Assembly: GCA_900708905.1 (NCBI GenBank)
Contig: CAADRB010000026.1
Location: forward strand, 1,850,895-1,914,894
Reading direction: 5' to 3'
From: Hymenolepis diminuta
Taxonomy: Eukaryota > Platyhelminthes > Cestoda > Cyclophyllidea > Hymenolepididae
DNA: 64,000 nucleotides
In this document: positions 13,311 to 25,791 of the stretch, one piece after another
Layout of the letters: every line of letters begins with the position of its first letter
Position numbering within the stretch: position 1 is the first letter of the stretch
Made by a program: the position numbers and the translations under genes
Notes under the pieces: generated by a model
Database searches by the model: none
What the model was told of the DNA's origin: nothing
Seen by the model: only the letters and a program-made list of their open reading frames with translations

Positions 13311-13682
13311 GTTATTTGTAAAACTGATCTGACCGATAGAAAGTGCTGACAGAATGAATAGGCAACATAAACATTATAGTTCACCGTCGATTTTAAACAT
13401 TACCAAATACAGATTTAATATGTCATATTATGAAATAGTTAATAGATTTGTAAAAATGCCTTTGTGGATACACCCAATAAAAAAAATAAATTATGTCGGA
13501 ACGTTTTGATCGCCATATTTTTCTGTACTTTAGCAATTTCATAGATCAAAAGCTTAAATATTTAAGGTATCATAACGTTTTATTTTATGTTCCAAAGTAT
13601 TAAACGTTGATTATTGGGTTTTGCTTTAACTGATTTCGTAACCACGATAACTAGAACTGATTGTAGTTAATATAAATTAAGT

Positions 13683-13745
13683 TGTTAGAACATACCGAGG
13701 TTTCTCTTTGTGTGAAACAAACAATATGAGAATGGCTTTTATACG
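13683..13745. repeat. Short repeat pair E, copy 2
   Basis: Direct-orientation partner of 13244-13310. It lies within an 85-codon minus-strand frame (13651-13908) that is therefore not credible as a gene. Confidence 0.45.
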
Positions 13746-14606
13746 ATAAACTGAAGATTATAAGTTCTGTTAAAGAAATGTCCCATCTGACACCAAATAT
13801 TGACAAAAGGTAGAATCCTGGGATATGTATCAACGTATCACGCTGTATATTATAGCATAGTATATGAAAGATTAATTGACGCCTATCAGAGTCTAGAATA
13901 TTAAACAAACAAAATAAATATATAGGTCTTATTTTGTATTATGTCAAATATTAAACTCATTGCAAAAATTTTTTGAGGATATAACTAATAAGGAGATTAA
14001 GTACATCCAGAAAACTTAAGTTGTCTTGTTCGTTCAAAGCGCTAACAATACAAAATATCAAAAATTTCACCATTTAAAGAACTGTAACTTTAAAATTTAG
14101 TAACAAAAGGGAATTTTGCTTATCTTCTTCTCAAAAACCTTTATCTATAGGGTGCTTTTAGATGAAATTTATTTCCATTAATTGAGAAATCGTTAAGCTT
14201 GGAGTCCAATAGATGATAACGCCACTCGGTTGGTGAACATGCGTCGTACACTCCACAAAAGAACTAAAGATCGTGTCCTATTTCCAATACATTGTGAAAA
14301 TTGCAAATTCGGGTCGCAAATCTTACCATTTCAAGCCATTTTTAGCATTTGTCTTTCAAAATGCTACTTGAACCATATCAGTAGTAATATTTTCCGTAGA
14401 AAGCCTTTAATATCAAACATGATTCGCTTCATAGTTTGGAAACCAATTCGTCCTAGTAAGTTCTTACAGATATACTTTAAAAATAAATTTTGATAGATAC
14501 GCAAAAATGTCTCAAGTTTTTTAAAAGATGCAATAATAATTAAACTAATATCAAAGTGATTCACTTTGCTCTTTTTCGATCAAAATGCACGTGGGTGTTT
14601 CTGTAG

Positions 14607-14623
14607 ATATATATATATATATA
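14607..14623. repeat. (AT)n microsatellite
   Basis: About eight AT units, just upstream of repeat R copy 2. Confidence 0.9.
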
Positions 14624-14633
14624 CGATAATTCT

Positions 14634-14960
14634 CTTAAGAAGTCCGAATAGCCTCTATTTGGACTAGTGTATAAATTTGTTCCCAAGAATGCCTAGTCTA
14701 TGTCCAAAGCAGAGAGAACGAGAGGGGTGTGTCGTGGAGAGATTTGGCTGCGTTTATGTTTAAACTATCAACGTCTTAGTTCTTAAATATGTTTAATTCC
14801 ACGCTGTTGAGATAGCGACCGTAGACTAACTGGGAAGAAATCTTCACGCACGGCCGCACTTGACCTCTACGCGACTAGTAGCATGTCTACGCTTTCCAGA
14901 ATGTTCTATTGCATGCAAGATCCTTTTGATCAGCATTAGTAACATTGTGAACTCCACAAC
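14634..14960. repeat. Dispersed repeat family R, copy 2
   Basis: Partner of 8841-9190 in the same orientation. The best-conserved part is the last 75 nt (CTTTCCAGAATGTTCTA through CTCCACAA), roughly three-quarters identical by eye. A possible third fragment of the left end lies near 25454-25486 (TTAAGAAGTCC). Confidence 0.65.
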
Positions 14961-17900
14961 ATTAACAGCAGGAAAATGGCTCAATAACTTTATTTATTAT
15001 CATTGTTATTAAATTAAAGCAAATTAATAGTATATAATTCATTTTCTATTATTTCCTTGAGTATGTATTGATTAATTTTTCGAAATTTTTATTTCTATGC
15101 ATTTTAAAATACTTTAAAGGTGATTCGTAGACATTAATTCAAATTTTTCGACTAGTCTGATGCGTTTTAACTTAATATATTATTAGGAGATTAGGTGTTA
15201 CTCTGGTAGATAAGAATATTTGAGTGTATATTTATTTGAATTACCTCATTCATATTATGAAATATTGGTTCGAAAGAGGCGACTCTGGCCAGTGCAATCC
15301 ACTAATGATTCAATCTAAAAAGTCACCAATTACGCAAATTTATATATTTATATAGCCCCATTTTATTTTAAATTAATATAAAGAAATGAAATAAAATTAA
15401 TTTTTTTAAAATAGGGAATAATGTTCAAAACAAGAAAAATAAAGTTAATAACTAAAATTATTTACTTTTCAATTTTTAGCTGAAAATAATCGAACAAATA
15501 CAAATGGACAATATTCAGAAAATGACGAAAATTATTCGTAAATGAAATATTTCAAAATTAAAGAAAACTAAATTAAATAAAAGAGGAACAAAAAAATGAA
15601 ATTAAAAGACCATCTAAAATTCCTGAATAATCAAATTCGATAGAAGTTCTCAACTGAGCAAATATTTAACTCAATAGCAATGCGTTGATTAATTATTAGA
15701 AGAAAATTAGATTAAAATTTTGATAAGGAAATTTTTTAAAAACCAAAACAAATCACTTCAAAATGGGATTTTTACAAAGATGACCGTAAAAGGCAAATTC
15801 CATTCCTCAAAAACGTTTCTTTAATCGGGATTTTACTTTTCGCTATAAATAAATAAATTAAATAAATAAAAAACAGGATAACTTAAGTTTCAGTAGTCCG
15901 ACGAAGTTATTACACGTTTTGCTTCAATTGACATTTACTGGATAATGAGTTAATGAATGAAATTTTTCAAGCAAAATCTTTTAAAACTACAGCGAAAGAT
16001 GTCAATAAGAATAACACATGTAATGCTGTAATCATTTTTTTTCATTTCATCATTATTTACTTTCACTTAATTCCCCCTCTATTGAAATAAAAGCACTTAA
16101 TTAAGTTGACTTGCGTGGATTGTTTGGAGTCTTCGGAGGAAAGAGGGTTGAAATAAATGCCAATAAATCAGAAGAGTCATACTCTAACTTTCCTACATTA
16201 GATAATTACTACACTATAGGGTCTGCATTGGAATTTAGCATAACAGTGTGGAGGGAGGACAGATTCAAAGTGAGAAATCGAAAGCCAGTGTGTTTATACC
16301 AAACAGTGGTGGATAAATGCAAAACAACCATCTAATCTGCTTAGCTTAAATGAAAAATGCATTAAAATTGATTTATGCATGAGAGTAGAAAGTAAGAATC
16401 TCTATTTTAAAAGTATTTTCATAAATCAGATCTGAACCTTAACATCTCTCCACTCTCTTCATTCAATAATTCGAGATGGAAATGTAAATTTTCTAATTTC
16501 ATCTTTTTGTCACAGATACATTACATAAATATCTATTTTCGTCCTGAAAAATTATATTAAAAAATATTATGTTAAAAATCACAAATATCAGGTTTGAAAC
16601 AAGGGTAATTGAAATCTTTTTCATCCCTCATAAAATTAAATTCAGCAATAATCAATAAAGAGAAGAAAACTTCCACCTTAAAATAAGGGAAAGTAAGCCT
16701 GAAATATTTATGTGGGAATACAATACAATACAATAGCTATTCATAAGGAAACTGTGACAACTGAAAGACCACCGGCTTACTATTGTAATAGTAATATTTT
16801 ATCATTTCTTTTGATAAAAATTTGTTTTCATAAACAGATAGTTCAAAATGCCCATCATTTCAAAGTTAAGAGCTCTCTTAATTAAAATGATTTTAGGAAC
16901 TGGAAAGGAAATTTAGTGACAGCTTGCAATTTAGGGAGAATTACTTTGCTTTGATGACCCAACAATGTTGTTAAAAATCGTGAATTCTGCAAAAAGTCAA
17001 TATTTTAAAGACGTTTAAGAAACTCCTTACTTGGATAACATATTCATTTGATGCAAAAATACCTTCAATAAAGAATGCTGTATTTTTGAGTATCAAGAAG
17101 AATTTACCCAGGTTTCTAAAAATGCAACCTTCTTTTGAACCATCAGATCCCAAAATGAAATAGAAGAACTGCTCACAAAAATTTATGTCGAAAACTAATT
17201 AAATATAGTCTAATCAAATATATATATAAATAAATAGTCTAAGATAGTCAATAAATCATGACAGAACAAAATAGTAATCTTAATTACACTTCCGCTGACT
17301 GTGAAACCTAGTCTCAAGGAAAATCTACGAAAATTATTAAAAGTATTCTCGCTAATAGTGTGGAAATATTTGCTGAAGGAAAATAAATTCGTAATGAACT
17401 CCGAAGGAAAAAATACACGCATTTTCATCTTTTTGAGAGATACCCATTATTGTTACTTAATAAACATGCTTTCATGTTTTGCAGAGCATCTTAATAACAC
17501 ATTCAAGAGGGAAGGAGGATATTTGGTATGTTTTACGAAATATATAAAATTACCACTTGCAACTTAATCTAAATTGAGCGACAAACGCGTTTATCTATCC
17601 CACCATCACTTTCATGAAGAAATGCTTGATCATCATTCAATTCTGGTGAAGAGGTTTTAAATTAATTAATCCCAAATAAAGCAACTTTTGCAGTTTGATA
17701 GAGGTATCTTTAAGATCCAACAACTTATTCCAGATCGGAAGAAAGAGAGTTATTTTCGACTGGCTCTGTATTAGACCTTATCAGTGGAAAGAGCGAAGGA
17801 AGGGAGAGTTGTGGAAAAGAGGGTGGTTATGCGACTAAACTGCATACGCAAAAATATTGTTGAGTGGACAGGCTATATAAAGTACTCCTAGAGTCCTATT

Positions 17901-20900
17901 ATCCTTAGAGCATAAATATATTCTTTTTGGTCTAATAAGTTCTCTTAGAGAGTCTGTTTGACTTTGCGGTCTTTGTACACTGATGAGCAGCTGAAAATTA
18001 GGGCAGAGGTATGAGTCAGCGGGAGAACAATACAAAGATGAACCGAGCAAACTCATAAATTAGAGTTCGCTGGTACTACTGATATTTTGATGGTCGTTTA
18101 GTGATTCATATCGGAGACTTTAATTTACACTATGAAGTTATAAATCTAATAATACTAACAGGTGACTCAAAGCATTCTTTCAATATATTAATATCTGAAA
18201 AGCATTATAAATGACATAAAAATACTTTCAAAGTAGCAATAGACGTAGAAAGAGAAACAGTTATTCTTTCTTTTTCATTTTTAATTCTAATTTATCTTCC
18301 TTTACAATCAAATATATGGAAACGCATTTGTGCGAATTGTACTAGTTAAGAGGAATTCAATAAAATTAACCAACTCAATAAACAAATAAAGCAATTATAC
18401 TATAATCACTCAGAAATAAAGAAATATAACGATAACTTAAAGAAGTTTTAACCTCAGTTGAGCAGCATATTTACAATACTTTATGTGAAACTGTTCCCTT
18501 AAACATAATGTGATTGGCTAAGTGTACTTATTAAGACAATGTTATTGATAAAAAATTAGATCCCAAACTGATAAAAAATAAAATAAAAGTGTTAATTTAC
18601 AATTGTGGCTCATGTTAAGATTCCTTGCCTTGATTTTAAAAAACACATACTTGCATAAATGAAAAATAATCTGCTGACTGTCACAGACTCGTAAAACCAA
18701 TATTTTTAATAACCGTGTAACTAACCAACAGGTAGTGACTTCTTCACTAATAATATGTAGCACAGAAAAATTTTTAACATATTTTTAATTTCACGCACTG
18801 AAAATTAATGTTTTATTTTTTCTTGCCTTCAACTTGTGAGTGCTTCTGTAATGCCGAAACAAAAGATATTTATATTTACTATTGATTTGATTTCTAAAAT
18901 CCGCAAATTTATCCAATCAGATTAATGAATTTAGTTCATTATAAATATAAGAGCAGTTTTAAAAGATTGTAAAATGCCCAAAAGGAAACTGAGAAGTTTA
19001 TGTAAAAGTTTCTACGGATTTAAATCAGTATGAATTAATTGGCGGAAATATAAAATTGTTCAATAAAATTAATCTTGAGTGATCTCTTGAGAGCCTAGTA
19101 AAACCACTACGTTTTTCTAGCATTCATTAACTCTGCCTTTTGAAATGCTAGATACACTGAGCAAATGTCAATTGCAAACCTTACAACAAAATCCATTAGT
19201 TTACAGGATGGATACTTTGAAAAAAACTCATTCAGACACCTTGATATTATATTCCAAAGACAGGTGTTTGGAATGTTGCGTTACAATACAACGAATTATG
19301 CATTAAAAGCAAAAAACTGGAAACTCCGATGAGTCCAAAATTCAAAGAAATTGCAATTCTCTCGGTTTTCAGACCCCATTTTCAATGTCTATCTATCCGA
19401 GGTTCTTTACTGTTATTTAACTATTTCATTGCTTCACCTCGATGTACGTGCCTCTCAATGGTTAAAAATTATAAGGCAGTTTTGCTTAGAAAAAGTGCCA
19501 ATTCTTGTAATATGTTTGATAGTAAATTTTAATTATAAAACGACCTATAACTAAATGTCTTAAAAATATTTCGTGATTTTATGCGCATACGTGATTAATT
19601 TCAAAACTCATGACTGCATGTGATCTGCTTAAAAACACCTCCCAGTTCAACTAGCAAATAAACAAGGAAAGCCTGGATCTTAATCGTATTCTTTTTTCAT
19701 CATCTTTACATTCGTTAGTGCCCTGAATTACAACTCTTCAATTAAGGTTTGGTTTTTATTTGTTGGCTAATAAAGTTCTCAAATTTGCAACCCGAAATGA
19801 TATTCAATCAAAATTAAAATTGGTTGATATAAAAAATATTGCCCTGAAATGAAAAAAACACTACTTAATGTCTATATAAGCGACTAGTAGCAGATATTAT
19901 AAACTTGACAAATGAACGATCAGTCTAAACTATGGTGAATTTGATAAGACCTGTTTAACGCAACCAAATGTTAAGAAAAACATTTAATATCAAATGGCGA
20001 CGTTGCCTTATTCTTTCGTCCGCCAAGCTTGAAGATCACAAAAATGGATGGATATGAATTTTACTAAACAGCCTGAACTTTATTTGAAAGTCCCAAAGAA
20101 TAAATTTCCATTATGGGATAGAAAAATGTATGCACAAATAGTGTAATACATTTTAAAATTATTTTGAACAAATATGTAAAAAGAATGAAAAAGGTTCATG
20201 TGAACTCCCAAAACCTTGTTACATTGGGACATTATAACTGTTTAGCCTTATATAGACGTGCTTCTTTCTCTTCTCCACCCCCACCCCCCACCCCCTCTAT
20301 ACTTATAACCATAATTTATGTCGTTAAAAATAATTACCAGTTTTATCATGGGAAAGTATCTGAATTATAGGAGCATGAAGCGGGAAAGGGCGTCAATAAT
20401 GAATAGGTATTGACGTCAGATCAGCAACAATTTATAGTTATTTACACTCGGTAGCGTTGAGTTTTCCAAATTTTTACAAAAGGAATGTCCTAATGTGTGA
20501 TTTTTAAAAGTGTAACTTTTAGATTCATGGACGAGAATATCTCTTTGGTACTCAGGGCTTGTTGACTGCCTGATTTACTTCCACGATTGGCAACCCCGTT
20601 CTATATCTTTCACGTTTCAATCATAAGCAGACGGATGAGAATTCTCTAAAGTTTTATGAAAAATCTTCTTCTCCAATTTATGGAACAATCTAATCTTTTT
20701 ATTTACCTTTTAGCCACACTTAGATCAAAGTCACTTTCTTTGATGAGGACTTGAAGTGAAATTAAAACATTTCAGCGATCATCTAATATTATATATTTAT
20801 ATACTTTAAATTAAAATATATCGCAAATATGGGAATAAAGCTTATGTGATTTTTTCAGTCTAATTTAAGTTCTAAAATGTCCTAAACGAAGAAATGTTTC

Positions 20901-23900
20901 AGAGGTATTCACAAAGGTGTATAGTTTAATTGCATTGAAGTTTATACACAAAAAATATCGTACCACTACTGATGTATTATAAATGTTGTATCAATTAAGT
21001 TCAAAAATATTTTGCAGATACTTTAACTGAGTAAATCTTTTATAATTTAATTGGAACTTTCAAATGAATGCCTACGTGCTAGCTTGAATAAATTTATTAA
21101 AAAATAACTAATAACAAGTTTAAACAATGCGTTCTACTAAAACGATGCCATTTTTAAATAACTTGGAAGCGTATGAAGCCAAAGAAGAAAATCGATAAGT
21201 AATTTCCTCTGTTTGAAAGAATCTCACTTTGACTCAGGGTTGGGATAGAAAAAGGGTAATCATAATAGTCTTGTGACAACCCTTGAGTAGAGCTGATTTA
21301 TCTATTGATTTCATATATTTCCTCGTATCAACTAACTGCCTTACGGCTGTCAACATGAATTAACCTCACCACCACCACACAATGGCTTAAATGGTCAAAC
21401 TTCAAATGTTCGCCTTCTTTTGCCTGTGGGCACAGAAAAAATTTTTAAGTGGGTAATTTATAAAAAAAAGCACTTATGAAAATTGACATTTGGTGCCATC
21501 GCGGCATTATCGTCTTTTAAATAATGCCCTTGAATAGCTCTTGACGGAAGTTTTATTTTCAGGTCTCCTCTTAAATTTAACTTCCCACTTTCTCTATTTA
21601 ATTCAACAACGATGATTGATTTTTCCTGAATATTTCTGACATTGTTAATTTGTAACTTTAATTGTTTTAATAGATACATATTTAATAATTAATATAATAA
21701 TTAAGACCCGTATTTAATGGAAATGATAACTACCAGGATTGAAATATTAATGGTTTAAGAAATAAATCTTAACAACATGTTTGCAAAATCGTCCAGAATT
21801 TTTTAGAATGACATTTTACATATTGAAAATTGCGGACATGAAAAATGAGTAATTAGAATATTTCTAAATTTTTACATGTGTTTCAAATAGTTCTCGAATT
21901 CCTTGGAAAAACTTCTTCATCACTACGCTGAATTGTATGCAGATTTATTTCTTCTCCGATCCTCTATGATAAATTTTTTCCGTTACAGAACCGAAACCTT
22001 TTGCTAGTAACATCAAAATGAAAATAGCATTAAAAACAAAAAGAATTTCTGCACATGTAAGGTTTGTATAAAGCAAAACCGCTTTAAAGCACTTTCAGAA
22101 ATTATGGTTTATTTCTAAGAGCATATTTTCACAAGTAATAAATAATCTACCTGAAAAACCAATTAATTTTTCTCAACGTTTCGCATCAAATTCATTTTCA
22201 TTTAAGGTGGAACTGATAACAATTTGAGGGTTTACAGAAAATTAATTATGCTGAGTAAGAAAACCCTCAGAAATCACCAAAATGAAGTATTCGTTGATTG
22301 ACTTCAGGAGGTAATGTAAAGACCTTCATCCCTCGTGTACTAAACTATTGAATGTTGGATTTTTGCGCTCGAACTTGGATATTTAAGACTACCAGTAAAG
22401 AAACTGTAGCTCTCAATATCGGCCAATCAGTCAGCCAGACATAGATCTCTCCCAACTCTATAAAAGTACATTCGTTTTCTTAATAGTTAGCCGCCGTTTG
22501 AGCAGCAAGTTTGAGTATATAAAATACTATAAAGTGCTCAACGAAGCATTATAAATTTTAATGTCTAAGTCAGGATTCAAGTCAAATATTAAACTCTCTT
22601 TAGCAAATTTGTGAAAAGGATAACTCATTTTATCACAAAGAATATGTGATTTTTCAGAAAACCCTTTAGACGTATAAATAGAATTTTCAATTTTAGTCGG
22701 TATGAATAAATGAATATGATACATCTGCCAAGGAAGTAGATGGCGCCTATTCGGCAAAGAAATGACAGGAAAAGTTGATTACATTAAAGACTGAAAAAAG
22801 CCTGGTTACATTAATAAGATCCAGGCACTAATAAATGACAACGATCTGCTAAATATTTGATGAATGAAGAAGCCCAATTTTGAGCATAACAACTTAATCA
22901 ACGTTTAAGCTCAAAACGGCTGACTACTTTTAGTTTGATACGGAAATTGACTTATCATTTATTTTAAATGTAACTATTTGAAGACGAAGTGACAAACGGA
23001 AAACGAGAACGAGAACGGGAATCATTTTAGTCTTATAAAATTGTCAAGATTCAGTTTATTACTTCGATTAAAGTTTTATTGCTTTACTAAGTATGGAAGC
23101 AAGTTACGATAGTTAGTTAGAAAATACTCCACAACTGTCTCATTAAATACTGCTGATATTTATATAATATCCTAATTTTATTTGAAATGAAAATTTTCAA
23201 AAGAAAAAATTATTTACGTTGTGTTTAATGCTCAGAAGTGGGTTAACAAGAAGTGGAGTTTATTGATTAAATCATCGGGCCAAGTTGAAATCTCCAGAGA
23301 AAATATTCCAGTAATTCAATTTCGGAAGCAAATGTTCACGTCAGTTATATCAGCAGGTACTGCCAAGAGCCTGGATTTAGGGTGTTTTCATAGCGTAAAT
23401 TTTTACCAAATGATACTTAAAAGTATCTGGAGTAAAACGGTTGAACTTGTTACAACTAAAACATGACGACACTCCAAAAATTTCTCTTTATAGACAACTA
23501 ACTGTAAAACTTCTTGTAAAATAAAATGGATCCAGAAGCTTTTAGATCTCATTAAAATAGGTTCCTTAAAATCATTCAAGCTGTTGTATTTTTATTAAAG
23601 TTTCAAAGTAATGGATTTGAAAATAAATACTAAGTTATTTCAAAATGTTGAATTTTATTCTATTTTAAACGAAGTGAATGTTTTTTTAACAAAGGTATTC
23701 ACAAATATGATCACACTGTCGATGATTCAAATAAGCGTGAACTTGAACTACACATTTACAACGATTAAAGTAAGTCCACAAATGAAGAGTTCATAAGTTA
23801 AATATTCTTCTCAGTTACCTCTAATTATATTTAAATAGGTTCCCATTTTCATTAAACAATCATAGCAATGGACAAAACTTAAAACGGAAATTTGACAATA

Positions 23901-25680
23901 TGTAAAAAATATCAAATCAGAATAACAAAATGCATTTAGTAAAAGTGAACATAAATTTTATAATTTGAAATAAATAGCAAATAATTTATTAACTTACGAA
24001 TTTCTATATTAATCAATTGGCCACTCTTGATGACCCATTGTTCCTACTTTATTACATAATTTGAAATATTTATATCCCGTGTCAGGCAGTCATTGAACTG
24101 GCATGGATGTAGTTGCTTTCAGCTTTGCATTTTGTGTAATGTCTTACTGGAGAGGCGTATCATTTTCTTAACCAGATTCAGTTACATCATTGTCAGCTCA
24201 TTTCGCTTATGGTTGCAACAAATTCTCAATTCTGTTCTCACATTGGTCTCTTGTAACAAAAGGTAATTAGATTATTTTAAGGCCAGTAGATGTACTATTA
24301 TGTTATGAAAGAACTTTATTTATCTAGGGTATCGTAGAAATACTATAGAATCCTTCCTTATAATTATTTTAATGAGATTATCAAGACGTGATTAGCTGCA
24401 AATTGTAACGGTGAGACAAAAAAATATATTTTAGAGAAAAATTTGGAAGCTAAATTGTCAGACAAATTTAGAGCTGTCAATTTTGAATCAAGCAATTCCT
24501 CCTCATGAAAACAAATTACCTTTCCTCAAGGAAAATGCAGGTTTTAATTGATTCCTTTAAACGAAGTCTGCTTGTTTTAATAAAAATCTCTAAAAGTCTT
24601 AATTAGGTATTTATTTATTAATAATTTAGTATTTCGATTAAATTATCGTAATTTATGTACTAAAATGTGCATAACATATGAAATTAGACAGCGATCTTGT
24701 TAAATTGTAATTTATTTTCATAAAATTTGAGTATTTACATAAAAACTTTGAGATATATGATCTGACTGATCTAATATTCATCAAAATATTAAGGAAGAAG
24801 ATAAATGTTACATGGAATTTCTCTTGAAAATCTCCAAATAAGAAAACAAAGCGGAAATTAGAAATTGATAAGTCACTCGTTAATTACATCCAAATAAACC
24901 AAAATAATCACAGGAGTAGTTAATTTTCTATGCGGAAAATTCATTAACAATCCAGTCTCTCAAAAATAAATCGAAATAATTTAAATGATCAGAAAATTTT
25001 TAATTTTATTCATTTACTCCTGCAATATCTGACAGAAAACGGCATTAGTGATCATTAAAACAATCAGGTTTTTTACACTTTCTGATATACTTTTGTTCTA
25101 AATACACGAGTTTCGCTTAACCAAATAGTAAGTTAAGCGAAATTACTAAGTCTTATACTTTGGGACTGTCGTGTTCCGACTCACTGGTCCTGGTCTGAAG
25201 TGAAGTACTCTGCAGTGGTGTAATCTCCTTCTGTGTCCCCAGTTAAGTAATTTACCCCTCTGGTTCCCCGTATTCTGTCTAAATGAGGTGACCTTAATCA
25301 CCACATCTGTTTGTCTATTTAACGCCTCATAGATGTAAACTCCCATTCGGTTAAAAGTTTGTAGCAAATTATATTCCATAATAAGAACCAGTTCCTAACT
25401 ATGTAGACGTCTCTTCACTAACCTACTGCGCTTTGCTATTGCCAGATCCTAATTATTCTTTAAGAAGTCCAGAAGATCTATTAGAGGTCTTATCTTAATA
25501 CCTATTGACCCTATAAATCTATCTATAAGTTCGATATTTTCATCAAAATTGGCATATTTTTTCATTTTAATTAATTATTAATATTATACATCACCGTATT
25601 AGCTGCTCCACATGTATAGATATCTAAAGACCAAATTTTAAACCAATTAAAGATTGTGCTTCTTTAAAAATAGCTACGCA
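14961..25680. other. Gene desert upstream of bZIP gene B
   Basis: No gene supported; open frames are at most about 88 codons and look random. Notable bits: a pyrimidine/C-rich tract near 20270-20300, a palindromic CRE/ATF octamer TGACGTCA at 20411-20418, a hairpin at 25111-25142, and an unrecognised GC-richer patch at about 25150-25330 with a 77-codon minus-strand frame (25146-25379). Confidence 0.5.
25111..25142. repeat. Perfect inverted repeat, 11 bp stem
   Basis: TTTCGCTTAAC (25111-25121) and GTTAAGCGAAA (25132-25142) pair exactly around a 10-nt loop. It lies about 580 nt upstream of the bZIP gene B TATA box. Function unknown. Confidence 0.65.
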
Positions 25681-25720
25681 GATATGACACCTTTCTTCGT
25701 CACAGTGTGCTTGCGGGAGC

Positions 25721-25728
25721 TATAAAAG
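25721..25728 (+). promoter_or_regulatory. TATA box of bZIP gene B
   Basis: TATAAAAG is preceded by a GC-rich flank (TTGCGGGAGC), the classic core promoter arrangement. It lies 71 nt upstream of the start codon at 25792, so a start about 30 nt downstream would leave a leader of about 40 nt. The leader contains TTTGCGCGC and repeated CACTCACTCAGTCAC, similar to half-sites used by bZIP proteins, so autoregulation is conceivable. Confidence 0.75.
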
Positions 25729-25791
25729 GTTGTGAATGAGTAGAGCCGCAATTGCTTTGCGCGCTACGCTCACTCACTCAGTCACAGATCG

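Larger units (their letters stand above)
9191..14633. other. Gene desert
   Basis: AT-rich, with no frame longer than about 85 codons and no recognised domain. A short repeat pair lies at 13244-13310 and 13683-13745. A 14-bp palindrome GATCATTAATGATC lies near 10732. The stretch around 12640-12790 is somewhat GC-richer but unrecognised. Confidence 0.5.

Noticed and set aside
20411..20418. CRE/ATF octamer TGACGTCA as a regulatory site
   Set aside because: No gene is nearby and a lone 8-mer is expected about once per window of this size; a second copy near 59230 lies in an intron repeat region.
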